A stretch of DNA of 64,000 bases from Candidatus Methylomirabilota bacterium (GTDB lineage: Bacteria; Methylomirabilota; Methylomirabilia; Rokubacteriales; CSP1-6), in the NCBI GenBank assembly GCA_035315345.1, contig DATFYA010000060.1, positions 1 to 64,000 on the forward strand, written 5' to 3'. Under the pieces are notes generated by a model. The model saw only the letters and a list, made by a program, of their open reading frames with translations. It made no database searches and was not told the origin of the DNA. Below, in pieces: positions 34,015 through 42,919 of this stretch. A program made the position numbers and the translations under genes. Positions within the stretch are counted from its first letter, which is position 1. Each line of letters begins with the position of its first letter.

Positions 34015-34917
34015 ATGACCCGGAGACAGTGGGCGCTGCTGGGGCTGCTCGCGATGCTGTGGGGCGGCGCCTTCTTCTTCAGCAAGGTGGCGCTCGGCGA
34101 GTTGCCGCCGTTCACGGTGGTGCTGGTGCGCTTCGGCGTGGCCGCCGCCGCGATGCTGGCGGTGGTGCGGCTCACCGGACAGCGCATGCCGCGGTCGCTC
34201 CGAGTGTGGGCCGGCTTCGCGCTGCTCGGCCTGCTGAACAGCTTCCTCCCGTTCAGCCTGATCGCGTGGGGTCAGGTGCACATCACGAGCGGGCTGGCGT
34301 CGATCCTGAACGCGGCCACGCCGCTCTTCACCGCGCTGGTGGCGCATGCCCTCGGGCAGGAGCGCCTCACCGCCCATCGCGTGGTTGGCGTGCTGCTCGG
34401 GCTCGGCGGCGTGGCGGTGCTGATCGGGCCGGGCGCGCTCCAGCAGATGGGCGTGCACACCTGGAGCGAGCTGGCCATCGTGGGCGCGGCGGTCTCCTAC
34501 GCGCTGGCGGGGACGTACGGCCGGCGCTTCCGCGCGATGCCCGCAGTGGTGCCGGTGGCGGGCATGCTGACCACCGCGGCGTTGATGGCGCTGCCGATCG
34601 CGCTCGTGCTCGATCGGCCGTGGACGGCTCGGCCCAGCCTGCCGGTGTGGGGCGCGCTGCTCGCGCTGGCGCTGCTGACCACCGCGCTCGGCTTCTGGCT
34701 CTACTTCCGGCTGCTCTCCTCGGCGGGCGCCACCAACGTCATGCTGGTGACCCTGCTGATTCCGGTCACCGCGCTGCTGCTGGGCTCGCTCGTGCTCGAC
34801 GAGCCCGTCACGACGACCGCACTCGCCGGCATGGCGCTGATCGGGGCGGGCCTGCTCGCGATCGACGGCCGGCGGCTGCGGCGGCGCCCGGCGCTCAGGC
34901 CACGGCCGACCGGCTAG
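34015..34917 (+). CDS. DMT-superfamily (EamA-type) transporter
   Basis: A 300-residue protein with ten predicted helices in two repeats. The first repeat shows LLAMLWGGAFFFSKVALGEL and LASILNAATPLFTALVAHAL; the second LLTTALGFWLYFRLLSSAGA and NVMLVTLLIPVTALLLGSLV. EamA proteins export amino acids, nucleosides or other metabolites; no specificity is visible. A TATACC box ends 8 bases before the ATG with no ribosome-binding site. Its last 23 bases overlap the convergent LLM oxidoreductase gene. Confidence 0.88.
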   Translation: MTRRQWALLGLLAMLWGGAFFFSKVALGELPPFTVVLVRFGVAAAAMLAVVRLTGQRMPRSLRVWAGFALLGLLNSFLPFSLIAWGQVHITSGLASILNAATPLFTALVAHALGQERLTAHRVVGVLLGLGGVAVLIGPGALQQMGVHTWSELAIVGAAVSYALAGTYGRRFRAMPAVVPVAGMLTTAALMALPIALVLDRPWTARPSLPVWGALLALALLTTALGFWLYFRLLSSAGATNVMLVTLLIPVTALLLGSLVLDEPVTTTALAGMALIGAGLLAIDGRRLRRRPALRPRPTG

Positions 34918-35971
34918 CCGGCGGCCGGAACTCGGGCATCACCTTCTCCGCGAAGAGGCGCAGGCTGGCCATCGCCTTGTCGTGGCCGTAGTAGGGCGGG
35001 TAGTGGAGCAGCAGCGAGGTGAGCCCGGTCTTGTGGCGCAGCTCGCGGAGCTTGGCGATGACCGTCGCGGGCGAGCCGTGGAGCAGGGTGGAGGCGGCGA
35101 GGTCGTCGTAGTTGAGTCCCTCGACGCGATTCTTCTCGGACACGTTGCCGAGATAGCCGGCGGTGCCCGCGCCCATGAAGTGGCCGATGTGGCGGACGAT
35201 GCCCTGCTCGGTGTCGTGCCGGGCCGCCGCGTCGGTGTCGGCCACGTAGACCCAGCGCGCGATGTCCACCTTGCCCGCGGCCGGGTTCTGGCCGAGCGGC
35301 GCCGGCGCCTCCGTGAGATGGCTCCGGTAGAGAGCGATCTGCTTCGCCAGCGTGTCGGCCGACGGCAGCGTCGAGAGCATCAGCCCGAATCCGTGGCGGG
35401 CCGCGTAGGTCAGCGAGCGATCGGTGGCGCCGGCCATGAACAGCGGCGGGTGCGGCTGCTGCTCGCTCACCGGGAAGATCTCGTAGTCGCCGTCGATGAC
35501 CGATCGGAAGTGCCGGCCGGAGTGACGCACCCGGCGCTTGTGCAGCAGCTCGAGGATGAGATCGATCGCCTCCTCCTGGACGTCCCGCCGCGCGTCGAAG
35601 TCGCGCCCGAAGCCCTCGAACTCATAGGGGCGATAGCCGGAGCCGAGCCCCAGCACGACGCGCCCGCCCGAGAGGATGTCCACGAAGGCCATGTTCTCGA
35701 CCACCCGGATCGGGTCGTAGAGCGGCACCGTCACCACCGCGGTGCCCAGGCGGATGCGCGACGTCTGAGCCGCCAGGTAACCCATGTAGGTGAACACGTC
35801 CGGCATGATGCCGTACTGGTTCGAGAAGTGGTGCTCGGCCACCCACGCGGTGTCGTAGCCCAGGCGATCTGCGGCCTGGATCTCGGCGGTGACCCGCGCG
35901 TGAACGGCGCGGTGCGGGTAGGGCTCGGTGGCGTGATTGGGGTGCGACGTGAACAGGATGCCGAATTCCAT
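34895..35971 (-). CDS. LLM-class (luciferase-like) flavin-dependent oxidoreductase
   Basis: A 358-residue protein starting at the ATG before EFGILFTSHPNHATEPYPH, the family opening. Hallmarks are YDTAWVAEHHFSNQYGIMP, TSRIRLGTAVVTVPLYDPIR, VDILSGGRVVLGLGSGYRPY and PPLFMAGATDRSLTYAARHG. The family uses reduced FMN or F420 to oxidise diverse substrates; specificity is not visible. GGAGGATCC lies upstream of the start. It is an intact relative of the relic at 28248. It overlaps the end of the convergent transporter gene and diverges from a peptide-type importer. Confidence 0.9.
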   Translation of the reverse strand: MEFGILFTSHPNHATEPYPHRAVHARVTAEIQAADRLGYDTAWVAEHHFSNQYGIMPDVFTYMGYLAAQTSRIRLGTAVVTVPLYDPIRVVENMAFVDILSGGRVVLGLGSGYRPYEFEGFGRDFDARRDVQEEAIDLILELLHKRRVRHSGRHFRSVIDGDYEIFPVSEQQPHPPLFMAGATDRSLTYAARHGFGLMLSTLPSADTLAKQIALYRSHLTEAPAPLGQNPAAGKVDIARWVYVADTDAAARHDTEQGIVRHIGHFMGAGTAGYLGNVSEKNRVEGLNYDDLAASTLLHGSPATVIAKLRELRHKTGLTSLLLHYPPYYGHDKAMASLRLFAEKVMPEFRPPASRSAVA

Positions 35972-36025
35972 GCGGGGGATCCTCCGATCGACCGTGCGTT
36001 GCGTCGAGTCTAGCAGAATGCCTCC

Positions 36026-36055
36026 TTGCCAGGGGCCGGCCCCCTCGTGTATGTT
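36026..36055 (+). promoter_or_regulatory. Putative promoter TTGCCA-N18-TATGTT with palindromic spacer
   Basis: TTGCCA (5 of 6) and TATGTT (4 of 6) lie 18 bases apart, about 95 bases before the importer binding-protein gene. The spacer contains the 12-base palindrome GGGGCCGGCCCC at 36032-36043, which could be an operator. The rest of the 178-base gap carries the AAAGGAGG ribosome-binding site of the next gene. Confidence 0.5.
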
Positions 36056-36149
36056 CCGTGAACCCAACGCCCTCGGCGCGGACACGACGACGTGCTCGGC
36101 CGCGTGGCGGCGACCCGCAGGTGCGGAGACCCCAAAGGAGGGGAACGCC

Positions 36150-37829
36150 ATGGCCGATCCGGTACCCCACAAGGCTCGCAAGTCCCCGGTGAGCCGCCGC
36201 TCGTTCCTCCAGACACTCGGCGTGGCCGGCGCCGCGGCCGGCGTCGCCCCGGCGTTCCTGCGGCGGGCCGACGCGCAGGAGTTCATGCTGAAAGCCGCCG
36301 ATCCTGCCGCCAAGCCGGGCGGGACGCTGCGCTTCGGCATCCTGAACGCGCCCGCCCACTTCGACGTCCACCAGTCCGGCACGATCTCGAATCTCGGCGG
36401 GCAGGCCCCGATGTACGACCTGCTGATCCGTCGCGATCCGCGGGACGGCAACACCATCATCCCGGACCTGGCCCACAAGTGGGAGGTCTCCCCCGACGGC
36501 AAGCGATACACCTTTTACTTGAGAAAAGGCGTGAAGTTCCACGACGGCGCCGAGATGACCGCGGAGGACATCCGCGCCACCTACGAGCGTATCGTGCGGC
36601 CCCCCAAGGGCGTGGTCATTCCGCGCTCCTCGCTCTTCACCGCGGTGGGCGACATCGTGGTCGTCGACCCCTACAAGATCGAGTTCCGGCTGACCGAGCC
36701 GCGGCCCCGCGCCTACATGCTCGGCGCCTTCGCGAGCGGCTGGAACGTCATCGTGCGGAAGAAGACGCTCGACGACAACGGGGGCAACCTGCGCCAGGTG
36801 ATGAATTATCCGGGCACCGGTCCCTTCCGGCACGTGTCGCGAAAGGACAAGGAAGTCTGGATCCAGGAGAAGAACCCCAACTACTGGAACAAGAACCTGC
36901 CGTACGTCGACCGGCTCGAGATCTACAATCTCCCCGCGTTCTCGCCCGAGCTCGGCTCGGCGTTCCTGTCGGGCAAGGTGGACTACGCGCGGATCATGGA
37001 TCCGATCTCCTGGCGCAAGGCCAAGGAGATGCCCGGTGTGACCGCGACCGCGATGAACCAGTCGGTCATCCAGGCCTACTTCTTCAACATGAAGCGCAAG
37101 CCCTTCGCGGACCCTCGCGTGCGCCGCGCGCTGCACCTGGCCACCGACCGGCACGTGATGGTCGATGTGGTGAAGGACACCGCGCCCATGCAGGTGGGCG
37201 GTTTCGTGTATCCGTTCCACGAGTGGTCGACGCCGAAGGCCCAGCTGGAGAAGCGCCTGGGCTACCAGAAGGATCCCAAGGCGGCCATCCAGGAAGCCAA
37301 GAAGCTGATGGCGGCCGCCGGCTATCCGAACGGACTCAAGAACCTCGACTTCGTGGTGCGCGACCTCGCCAGCTTCAAGCTGTGGGCGGTGGCCATCCAG
37401 GCCATGCTGAAGGACACGCTCAACGTGGAGTCGAATCTGCGGGTCGTGCAGACTTCGCAGTGGTTCGAGGAGGCCGGTTCCGGCAACTTCGACCTGGCCA
37501 TCAGCGCCATCGTCTCGTCGCTGATGGATCCCTCCGACTACTTCACCGCCTGGTACGGCAAGGGCGGTCCCCAGAACTACTCGGGCTGGACCAACGAGGA
37601 GTTTCATTCCCTCGCCCACAACCTCGAGCGCGAGGTGGACGAGAACAAGCGCAAGGCGATGATCCCCAGGGCGGAGGAGATCCTCGAGAACGATCCGCCG
37701 CTGGTGCCGGTGGCCTGGGAGCAGATCTACGACGCGTTCTACAACCGGGTGCGGGGGCAGAACGCGACGAAGTTCTTCGGCATCTACGACGTCACCCGCT
37801 GGGACACGGTCTGGATGGCCCAGTCCTAG
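36150..37829 (+). CDS. Peptide/opine/nickel-type ABC transporter substrate-binding protein (SBP_bac_5), Tat-exported
   Basis: A 559-residue extracytoplasmic binding protein. AAAGGAGG stands at good distance from the ATG. The N-terminus has a Tat motif (SRRSFLQTLGVAGAAAG) rather than a plain Sec signal. Family motifs are KPGGTLRFGILNAPAHFDVH, LAHKWEVSPDGKRYTFYLRK, VKFHDGAEMTAEDIRATYER and PFADPRVRRALHLATDR. It delivers oligopeptides or other ligands to the DppB/DppC-type permeases that follow. Ligand unknown. Confidence 0.92.
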   Translation: MADPVPHKARKSPVSRRSFLQTLGVAGAAAGVAPAFLRRADAQEFMLKAADPAAKPGGTLRFGILNAPAHFDVHQSGTISNLGGQAPMYDLLIRRDPRDGNTIIPDLAHKWEVSPDGKRYTFYLRKGVKFHDGAEMTAEDIRATYERIVRPPKGVVIPRSSLFTAVGDIVVVDPYKIEFRLTEPRPRAYMLGAFASGWNVIVRKKTLDDNGGNLRQVMNYPGTGPFRHVSRKDKEVWIQEKNPNYWNKNLPYVDRLEIYNLPAFSPELGSAFLSGKVDYARIMDPISWRKAKEMPGVTATAMNQSVIQAYFFNMKRKPFADPRVRRALHLATDRHVMVDVVKDTAPMQVGGFVYPFHEWSTPKAQLEKRLGYQKDPKAAIQEAKKLMAAAGYPNGLKNLDFVVRDLASFKLWAVAIQAMLKDTLNVESNLRVVQTSQWFEEAGSGNFDLAISAIVSSLMDPSDYFTAWYGKGGPQNYSGWTNEEFHSLAHNLEREVDENKRKAMIPRAEEILENDPPLVPVAWEQIYDAFYNRVRGQNATKFFGIYDVTRWDTVWMAQS

Positions 37830-37844
37830 CAGCGGCTCGCTCAC

Positions 37845-38801
37845 GTGCAGAAGTACCTGCTTCGCCGGGCGCTCTTCGCCCTCGGCACCGTGATCGGCGT
37901 CTCGATCATCGTGTTCGTGGTGCTGCGCATCCTGCCGGGCGATCCGCTGGTGGCGCTGCTCGGGGTGGAAGGCCACTCCAAGATGACGCCGGCGGATCGC
38001 GCGGTGATCATGCGCGACCTCGGGCTCTCCGACTCGCTGCCGGTCCAGTACGTGCGGTGGATGCGTGACATCGCCACCGGCCAGCTCGGCAAGTCGTTCT
38101 TCCGGGGCGACACCGTCCGCGACCTGATCCTGCACCGCGGGCCCCTGTCGGCCGAGATCGCGTTCCTGTCCCTGGTCATCTCCTGGATCATCGGGCTGCC
38201 GGTCGGCGTCCTGAGCGCGATCCGCCCCAACGGCTGGGCCGACGCGGTGGCGCGCCTGCTGTCCATTCTCTTCATCGCGATTCCGGGATTCTGGCTGAGC
38301 ATGCTGGTGGTGCTGGCGCTCCTGTTCTGGTTCGGGTACAAGGCGCCGCTCCTGGTCGTGCACGTCTGGGAGAACCCATGGCAGAACCTGCAGCTCGTCA
38401 TCGGGCCCGCGGTGGTGCTCGGGCTCGCCCAGGGCGCCTACATCGCGCGCATGTCGCGCTCCTGCCTGCTCGAGGTCATCCGCGAGGACTACGTGCGCAC
38501 CGCGCGGGCCAAGGGCGCGGTGGAGAGCGCGGTGGTGCTGCGCCACGCCCTGCCCAACGCGCTGCTGCCGGTGGTCACGATCTCCGGCGTCCTCCTGGGC
38601 TTCGTCCTCGGCGGGTCGGTGGCGGTGGAGCAGGCCTTCGGGGTGCCCGGCCTCGGCCGCTCGCTCGTGACCGCCATCAGCGAGCGCGACATCATCGTGG
38701 TGCAGAACCTCGTGCTGTTCTACGCGCTGATCTTCGTGGCGGTGAACGTGCTGGTCGACCTCTCGTACGCGTGGCTGGATCCGCGCATCCGCTACCAATA
38801 G
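37845..38801 (+). CDS. dppB: Peptide-type ABC transporter permease (DppB/OppB family)
   Basis: A 318-residue permease starting at a GTG. It begins KYLLRRALFALGTVIGVSII and shows RILPGDPLVALLGVEGH, AEIAFLSLVISWIIGLPVGV, and the EAA loop IREDYVRTARAKGAVESAVV with LRHALPNALLPVVTISGVLL. Six membrane helices are expected. It starts 15 bases after the binding protein and precedes the DppC-type partner by 10 bases. Confidence 0.92.
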   Translation: MQKYLLRRALFALGTVIGVSIIVFVVLRILPGDPLVALLGVEGHSKMTPADRAVIMRDLGLSDSLPVQYVRWMRDIATGQLGKSFFRGDTVRDLILHRGPLSAEIAFLSLVISWIIGLPVGVLSAIRPNGWADAVARLLSILFIAIPGFWLSMLVVLALLFWFGYKAPLLVVHVWENPWQNLQLVIGPAVVLGLAQGAYIARMSRSCLLEVIREDYVRTARAKGAVESAVVLRHALPNALLPVVTISGVLLGFVLGGSVAVEQAFGVPGLGRSLVTAISERDIIVVQNLVLFYALIFVAVNVLVDLSYAWLDPRIRYQ

Positions 38802-38811
38802 CCTTCCCTCG

Positions 38812-39738
38812 ATGTACACGATCCTTCGTCAGAACTGGCTGTCGGCCGCCGGCGGCTTCGTCGCCCTGCTCATCGTCCTGGTGGCGCTGACCGCTCCCCT
38901 GATCGCCCCGCGCGACCCGCTCAAGGCCAACTTCCGCCACATGAACAAGCCGCCTAGCGTGGAGGCCTTCTTCGGCACCGACCAGGTGGGTCGCGATGCG
39001 CTGAGCCGCGTGATCTACGGGGCGCGCACCTCGCTCTTCGTGGCCTTCGCGGCGGTCCTGCTCGGCACCACGGTGGGCTCGCTGTGGGGCGTGGCGTGCG
39101 GTTACATCGGCGGACGCTTCGACCTGATGAGTCAGCGGGTGATGGAGATCTTCCAGTCGTTCCCAGACCTGATCCTGGCCATGGCGATCTCGATGGCCAT
39201 CGGCACCGGGCTGCCCGCGGTCATCGTGGCCATCGCGATCACCCGCGTGCCCTTCGGCGGCCGCGTCATCCGCTCGGTGGCGCTGAGCGTGAGCGCGATG
39301 CCGTTCGTGGAGGCCGGCCGCGCGGCCGGGGCCTCGCCGCTGCGGGTGATGGCGCGCCACGTCCTGCCCCAATGCGTCGCGCCGTATCTGGTGCTGGCCA
39401 CCACGCACCTGGGGGTGGCGATCGTCATCGAGGCCGCGCTGGGATTCCTGGGCGTCGGGGTGCCGCCGCCGACTCCCACCTGGGGCAACATGCTGTCCGA
39501 CGCCATCACCGGTCTCGTGCCGCAGTGGTGGCTCGTGCTCTTCCCGGGCCTGGCCATCACGGTGACCGTGCTCGCGTTCAATCTGCTGGGCGACGGCATC
39601 CGCGACAGCCTCGATCCCCGGTTGGCCCCCACCGTCATGCGCCTGGTCACGGGCGTGCGCGGCAGCGCACGCTCCGCCGGCTCCGCCTCGGCCACCCCGG
39701 CCCCCTCCTCCGCCCAGGGCCAGCCCGGCGCCGCCTGA
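38812..39738 (+). CDS. dppC: Peptide-type ABC transporter permease (DppC/OppC family)
   Basis: A 308-residue permease. It has the DppC signature FGTDQVGRDALSRVIYGART, followed by VTRVPF-like ITRVPFGGRVIRSVALSVSA and the EAA loop FVEAGRAAGASPLRVMARHV LPQ region. A Ser/Ala/Pro-rich tail of about 25 residues follows the last helix. DppD/DppF-type ATPase genes are absent downstream: the next gene is on the other strand. The importer therefore depends on ATPases encoded elsewhere, or has lost them. Confidence 0.92.
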   Translation: MYTILRQNWLSAAGGFVALLIVLVALTAPLIAPRDPLKANFRHMNKPPSVEAFFGTDQVGRDALSRVIYGARTSLFVAFAAVLLGTTVGSLWGVACGYIGGRFDLMSQRVMEIFQSFPDLILAMAISMAIGTGLPAVIVAIAITRVPFGGRVIRSVALSVSAMPFVEAGRAAGASPLRVMARHVLPQCVAPYLVLATTHLGVAIVIEAALGFLGVGVPPPTPTWGNMLSDAITGLVPQWWLVLFPGLAITVTVLAFNLLGDGIRDSLDPRLAPTVMRLVTGVRGSARSAGSASATPAPSSAQGQPGAA

Positions 39739-39751
39739 CGGCGGCGAATCG

Positions 39752-40144
39752 CTAGAGAGGCTTGCAACCGGGGCGGTCGTAACGGTGGAACTCGCCGCGC
39801 GCGTTGATGGCGATGCGAATGCTCGGCCCGGTGCCGACCGGCTCGAGATGGTGCCAGAGGTGCTTGGGCCCGAACACGAAGTCGCCGGGGCGGGCGTGGA
39901 TCGGGGCGGCCTGGCCCTCGATGTGCCAGTCGATCTCGCCCTGCAGCACGATCCACCACTCGTCGTGATGATGATAGTGCGTGTCGTTGGGCTGGCCGGG
40001 CGAGTGGCAGATCAGGAAGGCCTGGATGTCGTCGGTGAGCACGACCGCCTCCGACCACGGCGGCTCGCCCTTCTTGGCGATCAGGTCCGGCAGCCGGCTC
40101 TGGAGCGAGCCGATCTCGAGCAGCGGAATGCGCGTGGTCGTCAT
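39752..40144 (-). CDS. Single-domain cupin protein
   Basis: A 130-residue protein. The cupin metal motif THYHHHDEWWIVLQGEIDWH at about residue 58 and the second motif PGDFVFGPKHLWHHLEPVG are both present. Small cupins act as dioxygenases, isomerases or binding proteins. The ATG overlaps the LivM stop, so it is the last gene of a transporter operon and may act on the imported ligand. The gap to the convergent DppC gene is only 13 bases. Confidence 0.88.
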   Translation of the reverse strand: MTTTRIPLLEIGSLQSRLPDLIAKKGEPPWSEAVVLTDDIQAFLICHSPGQPNDTHYHHHDEWWIVLQGEIDWHIEGQAAPIHARPGDFVFGPKHLWHHLEPVGTGPSIRIAINARGEFHRYDRPGCKPL

Positions 40145-41091
40145 GTCGGTCTCCCCGATCGGCGCCCGAGCCACCGGCGTGCTCCCTCGACGGCCTGCAC
40201 GAGCCCGCCCGGGAAGAGCAGCACGATGGCGATGAAGAGCACGCCGAAGATCAAGAGGTGGAAGTCCACCCAGCGGACGGTCAGGTACTCCTTCAAGAAC
40301 ACGTAGAGCACCGCGCCCAGCACCGGCCCGTGCAGGGTGCCGACGCCGCCGATGAAGGTCATGAGCAGGGCCTCGAACGTCCAGCTCGGTCCGAACGGGT
40401 GCGACGGGTAGTAGCTGATGTGATAGTACGCGAAGAGCCCGCCCGCGGCCCCGGCCAGCCCGGTGGAGAGCGCGAGCGCGCGGAGCTTCAGCCCGAGCGC
40501 GGCCACGCCGGTGGCCTCCGCCGCGTCCTCGTCCTCGCGGATCGCCTGCATGCCGAGCCCGAGCCGCGAGCGGGCGAGCACCGCCACCGCGACCACCGAG
40601 AGCGCGGCGAGGCCGAGCGCCAGGTAGTACCGCAATGACAGCCGGTACGCCGCGATGGTGGCCGCGGGCAACGTGGAGATCTCGGGCAGCGCGTTGTTGA
40701 AGGTGGTGCGCAGGATCTCGCCGAGAGCGAGCGTGCCGATGGCGAAGTAGGCCCCGCGCAGCCGGAACGCGGCGGCGCCGATCAGCATCGCGAACGCGGC
40801 GGCGACCGCGACGCCGGCCGCGACCGCGACCAGGATCGGCACGCCCCCGATCCAGAGCGTGCGGGTGGCGAGCGCGCCGAGACCGAAGAAGGCGGCGTGG
40901 CCGAGATTCACCTGGCCCGCGTAGCCGGCGATGATGTTCCAGCTCTGGGCGAGGGTGATCGAGAGCAGCACGAGCAGGACGAAGTTGATCACGTCCTCGC
41001 GGTGCACGAGCAGCGGCAAGGGCGCGAGCAGGGCGAGCGCGATGAGGATGGCGAGGGCCCACGCGCGCTCCGTGCTGCCCGGACTGGGCAT
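40141..41091 (-). CDS. livM: Branched-chain-type ABC transporter permease LivM (cluster 4)
   Basis: A 316-residue permease from the ATG at 41091; a longer start at 41145 would add 18 residues from the repeat upstream and is less likely. It has LLVLLSITLAQSWNIIAGYA GQVNLGH-type signature, FRLRGAYFAIGTLALGEILR and the loop AIREDEDAAEATGVAALGLK. It is separated from LivH by a tandem duplication where such genes normally overlap. No ribosome-binding site precedes the ATG. The stop overlaps the cupin start. Confidence 0.88.
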   Translation of the reverse strand: MPSPGSTERAWALAILIALALLAPLPLLVHREDVINFVLLVLLSITLAQSWNIIAGYAGQVNLGHAAFFGLGALATRTLWIGGVPILVAVAAGVAVAAAFAMLIGAAAFRLRGAYFAIGTLALGEILRTTFNNALPEISTLPAATIAAYRLSLRYYLALGLAALSVVAVAVLARSRLGLGMQAIREDEDAAEATGVAALGLKLRALALSTGLAGAAGGLFAYYHISYYPSHPFGPSWTFEALLMTFIGGVGTLHGPVLGAVLYVFLKEYLTVRWVDFHLLIFGVLFIAIVLLFPGGLVQAVEGARRWLGRRSGRPT

Positions 41092-41118
41092 TCTTAGCGG
41101 TTTCCCCGGGAAGATATC

Positions 41119-41332
41119 CCGTGGCGGTTGGGCCTCTTCGCGCAAGCGCTCATTCTGAGCACGCGGCGGGGGAAGATATCGCGTCGCGGATTGGCCTCTT
41201 CGCGCAAGCGCTCATCGGACGTGGTCCGTGGCGGTTGGGCCTCTTCGCGCAAGCGCTCATTCTGAGCACGCGGCGGGGGAAGATATCGCGTGGCGGATTG
41301 GCCTCTTCGCGCAAGCGCTCATCGGGGGGCGC
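41119..41332. repeat. 107-bp tandem duplication between livH and livM of cluster 4
   Basis: Bases 41119-41225 and 41226-41332 are two copies; the first 100 bases match with a single difference. Each copy contains two related subrepeats that end GCGCAAGCGCTCAT, four in all. On the minus strand every subrepeat reads ATGAGCGCTTGCGCGAAG, and the first of these ATGs overlaps the livH stop codon. The DNA encodes only short peptides and then stops. Confidence 0.9.
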
Positions 41333-42197
41333 GCCCGAAGAGGCCCTGGGGGCGGAGGACCAGAACCACGAAGAAGATCACCAGGCCGACGACCTCGCGG
41401 TAGGGGCCGCCGAAGGTGGCGGCGCTGATGGCCTCGGCGACGCCGACGAAGAGGCCGGCCACGAACGTGCCCAGCATGGAGCCGAGCCCGGCCAGCACGA
41501 CCACGATCAGCGCCTTGAGCGTCCACTCGAGCCCGATCGACGGGCTCACCGAGTAGCCCACGCTCACCAGCGTGCCCGCCGCGCCGGCCAGCGCGGTGCC
41601 GATGGCGAAGGCCAGCAGATAGGCGCGTCGCACGTCGATCCCGGTGAGCAGTGCGGCCTGCCAGTCCTCGGCGGCGGCGCGGATGGCCTTGCCCCAGCGC
41701 CAGCGGGCGAGCAGCAGGTGCAGACCGCCGATCAGGGCGAGGGCGACGAGCAGGCTGAGCAGCCGGATGACCGGGATCGAGAGCGTGCCGAGCGTGATCA
41801 CCGCGCCGCCGTACGCGGTGGTGATCGACCGATCGTCGGCGGTGAAGAGGCGCACCGCGAGCGCGTGCAGGCTCAGGGCGAGGCCGAAGCCGACCAGCAG
41901 CGAGTTCTTGATCCGGGCCTCCTCGGGGGCGCGCACCACGAAGCCGAAGAGCGCGAGGTAGAGCGCCGCGCCCAGCAGCAGCGAGCCCGGGATCACCACC
42001 AGCAGCGACGCGAACGGATCGAGGCCCAGCAGGGCGAAGAGCCAGAACGCGCCGTAGCCGCCCAGCATGATCAGCTCGCCGTGCGCGACGTTGAGCACCT
42101 TGAGGACGCCGAACACCAGCGAGAGGCCCGCCGCGGCGAGGCCGTAGAGGCCGCCGAGGAGGAGGCCGAGCAGGATCTGCTGCGCGAGGACGGTCAC
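41319..42197 (-). CDS. livH: Branched-chain-type ABC transporter permease LivH (cluster 4)
   Basis: A 292-residue permease. It has LLGGLYGLAAAGLSLVFGVL, KVLNVAHGELIMLGGYGAFW and the loop GIDVRRAYLLAFAIGTALAG near residue 190, with RPQGLFGRAPR at the end. The start overlaps the stop of LivF upstream by 4 bases. The last bases run into the first ATG of the tandem duplication, hinting that the original livM start overlapped here. Confidence 0.92.
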   Translation of the reverse strand: MTVLAQQILLGLLLGGLYGLAAAGLSLVFGVLKVLNVAHGELIMLGGYGAFWLFALLGLDPFASLLVVIPGSLLLGAALYLALFGFVVRAPEEARIKNSLLVGFGLALSLHALAVRLFTADDRSITTAYGGAVITLGTLSIPVIRLLSLLVALALIGGLHLLLARWRWGKAIRAAAEDWQAALLTGIDVRRAYLLAFAIGTALAGAAGTLVSVGYSVSPSIGLEWTLKALIVVVLAGLGSMLGTFVAGLFVGVAEAISAATFGGPYREVVGLVIFFVVLVLRPQGLFGRAPR

Positions 42198-42919
42198 GGC
42201 GGGCCCGTCACCGCGAGCGGGCCCAGATAGGCCCGCCGCACGTGCGCGTCCTGGAGCAGCGCGGCTCCGCTCCCTTCGCCCGCGATGCGGCCGGCCTCCA
42301 GGATGTAGGCGCGGTGGGCGAGACCGAGCGCGGCCCGCACGTTCTGCTCCACCAGGAAGATGGCCACCCCCGCGCGGTTGATCTCGACCAGCGCGTCCAG
42401 GATCGCGCGCACCAGCAGGGGCGCGATGCCGAGCGAGGGCTCGTCCAGCATCAGGAGGCGCGGGTGCGCCATCAGGGCCCGGCCCACCGCCACCATCTGC
42501 TGCTGGCCGCCGGACAATGCGCGGACGATCTGGCGCCGGCGCGCGTGCAGGTCGGGGAACAGGGCGAACACGCGCTCCAGGCTCTGCCGGCGCGCCGCGC
42601 GGGCGCGCGGGGAGAACGCGCCCAGCTCCAGGTTGTCCTCGACGCTCATGGCGCCGAAGAGCCGCCGGCCCTCGGGCACCATCACGAGCCCGCGCTCGAC
42701 GATCCGATGCGGGCTGATGGTCCGCAGATCCTGGCCCTCCCAGCGCACGACGCCGGCGCGCGGCCGCACGAGGCCGGCCACGCAGCCGAGCAGGGTGGAC
42801 TTGCCGGCTCCGTTGGGGCCGAGGAGCGCGACCATCTCGCCGGGCGCGACCGTGACCGAGACCGACCGGAGCACGGGCACGTCGCCGTACGACGCTTCCA
42901 GCCCCTGGATCTCAAGCAT
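42194..42919 (-). CDS. livF: Branched-chain-type ABC transporter ATPase LivF (cluster 4)
   Basis: A 241-residue ATPase with Walker A GPNGAGKSTLLGCVAG, MVPEGRRLFGAMSVEDNLEL, signature LSGGQQQMVAVGRALM and Walker B LLMLDEPSLGIAP. It overlaps LivG upstream by 8 bases and LivH downstream by 4. It is one of the only ATPase pair in the 11-kb minus-strand array. Confidence 0.92.
   Translation of the reverse strand: MLEIQGLEASYGDVPVLRSVSVTVAPGEMVALLGPNGAGKSTLLGCVAGLVRPRAGVVRWEGQDLRTISPHRIVERGLVMVPEGRRLFGAMSVEDNLELGAFSPRARAARRQSLERVFALFPDLHARRRQIVRALSGGQQQMVAVGRALMAHPRLLMLDEPSLGIAPLLVRAILDALVEINRAGVAIFLVEQNVRAALGLAHRAYILEAGRIAGEGSGAALLQDAHVRRAYLGPLAVTGPP

Noticed and set aside
41119-41332. Repeat considered as a CRISPR array
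   Set aside because: There are two long near-identical copies with internal subrepeats and no unique spacers of uniform length; no cas genes are nearby.
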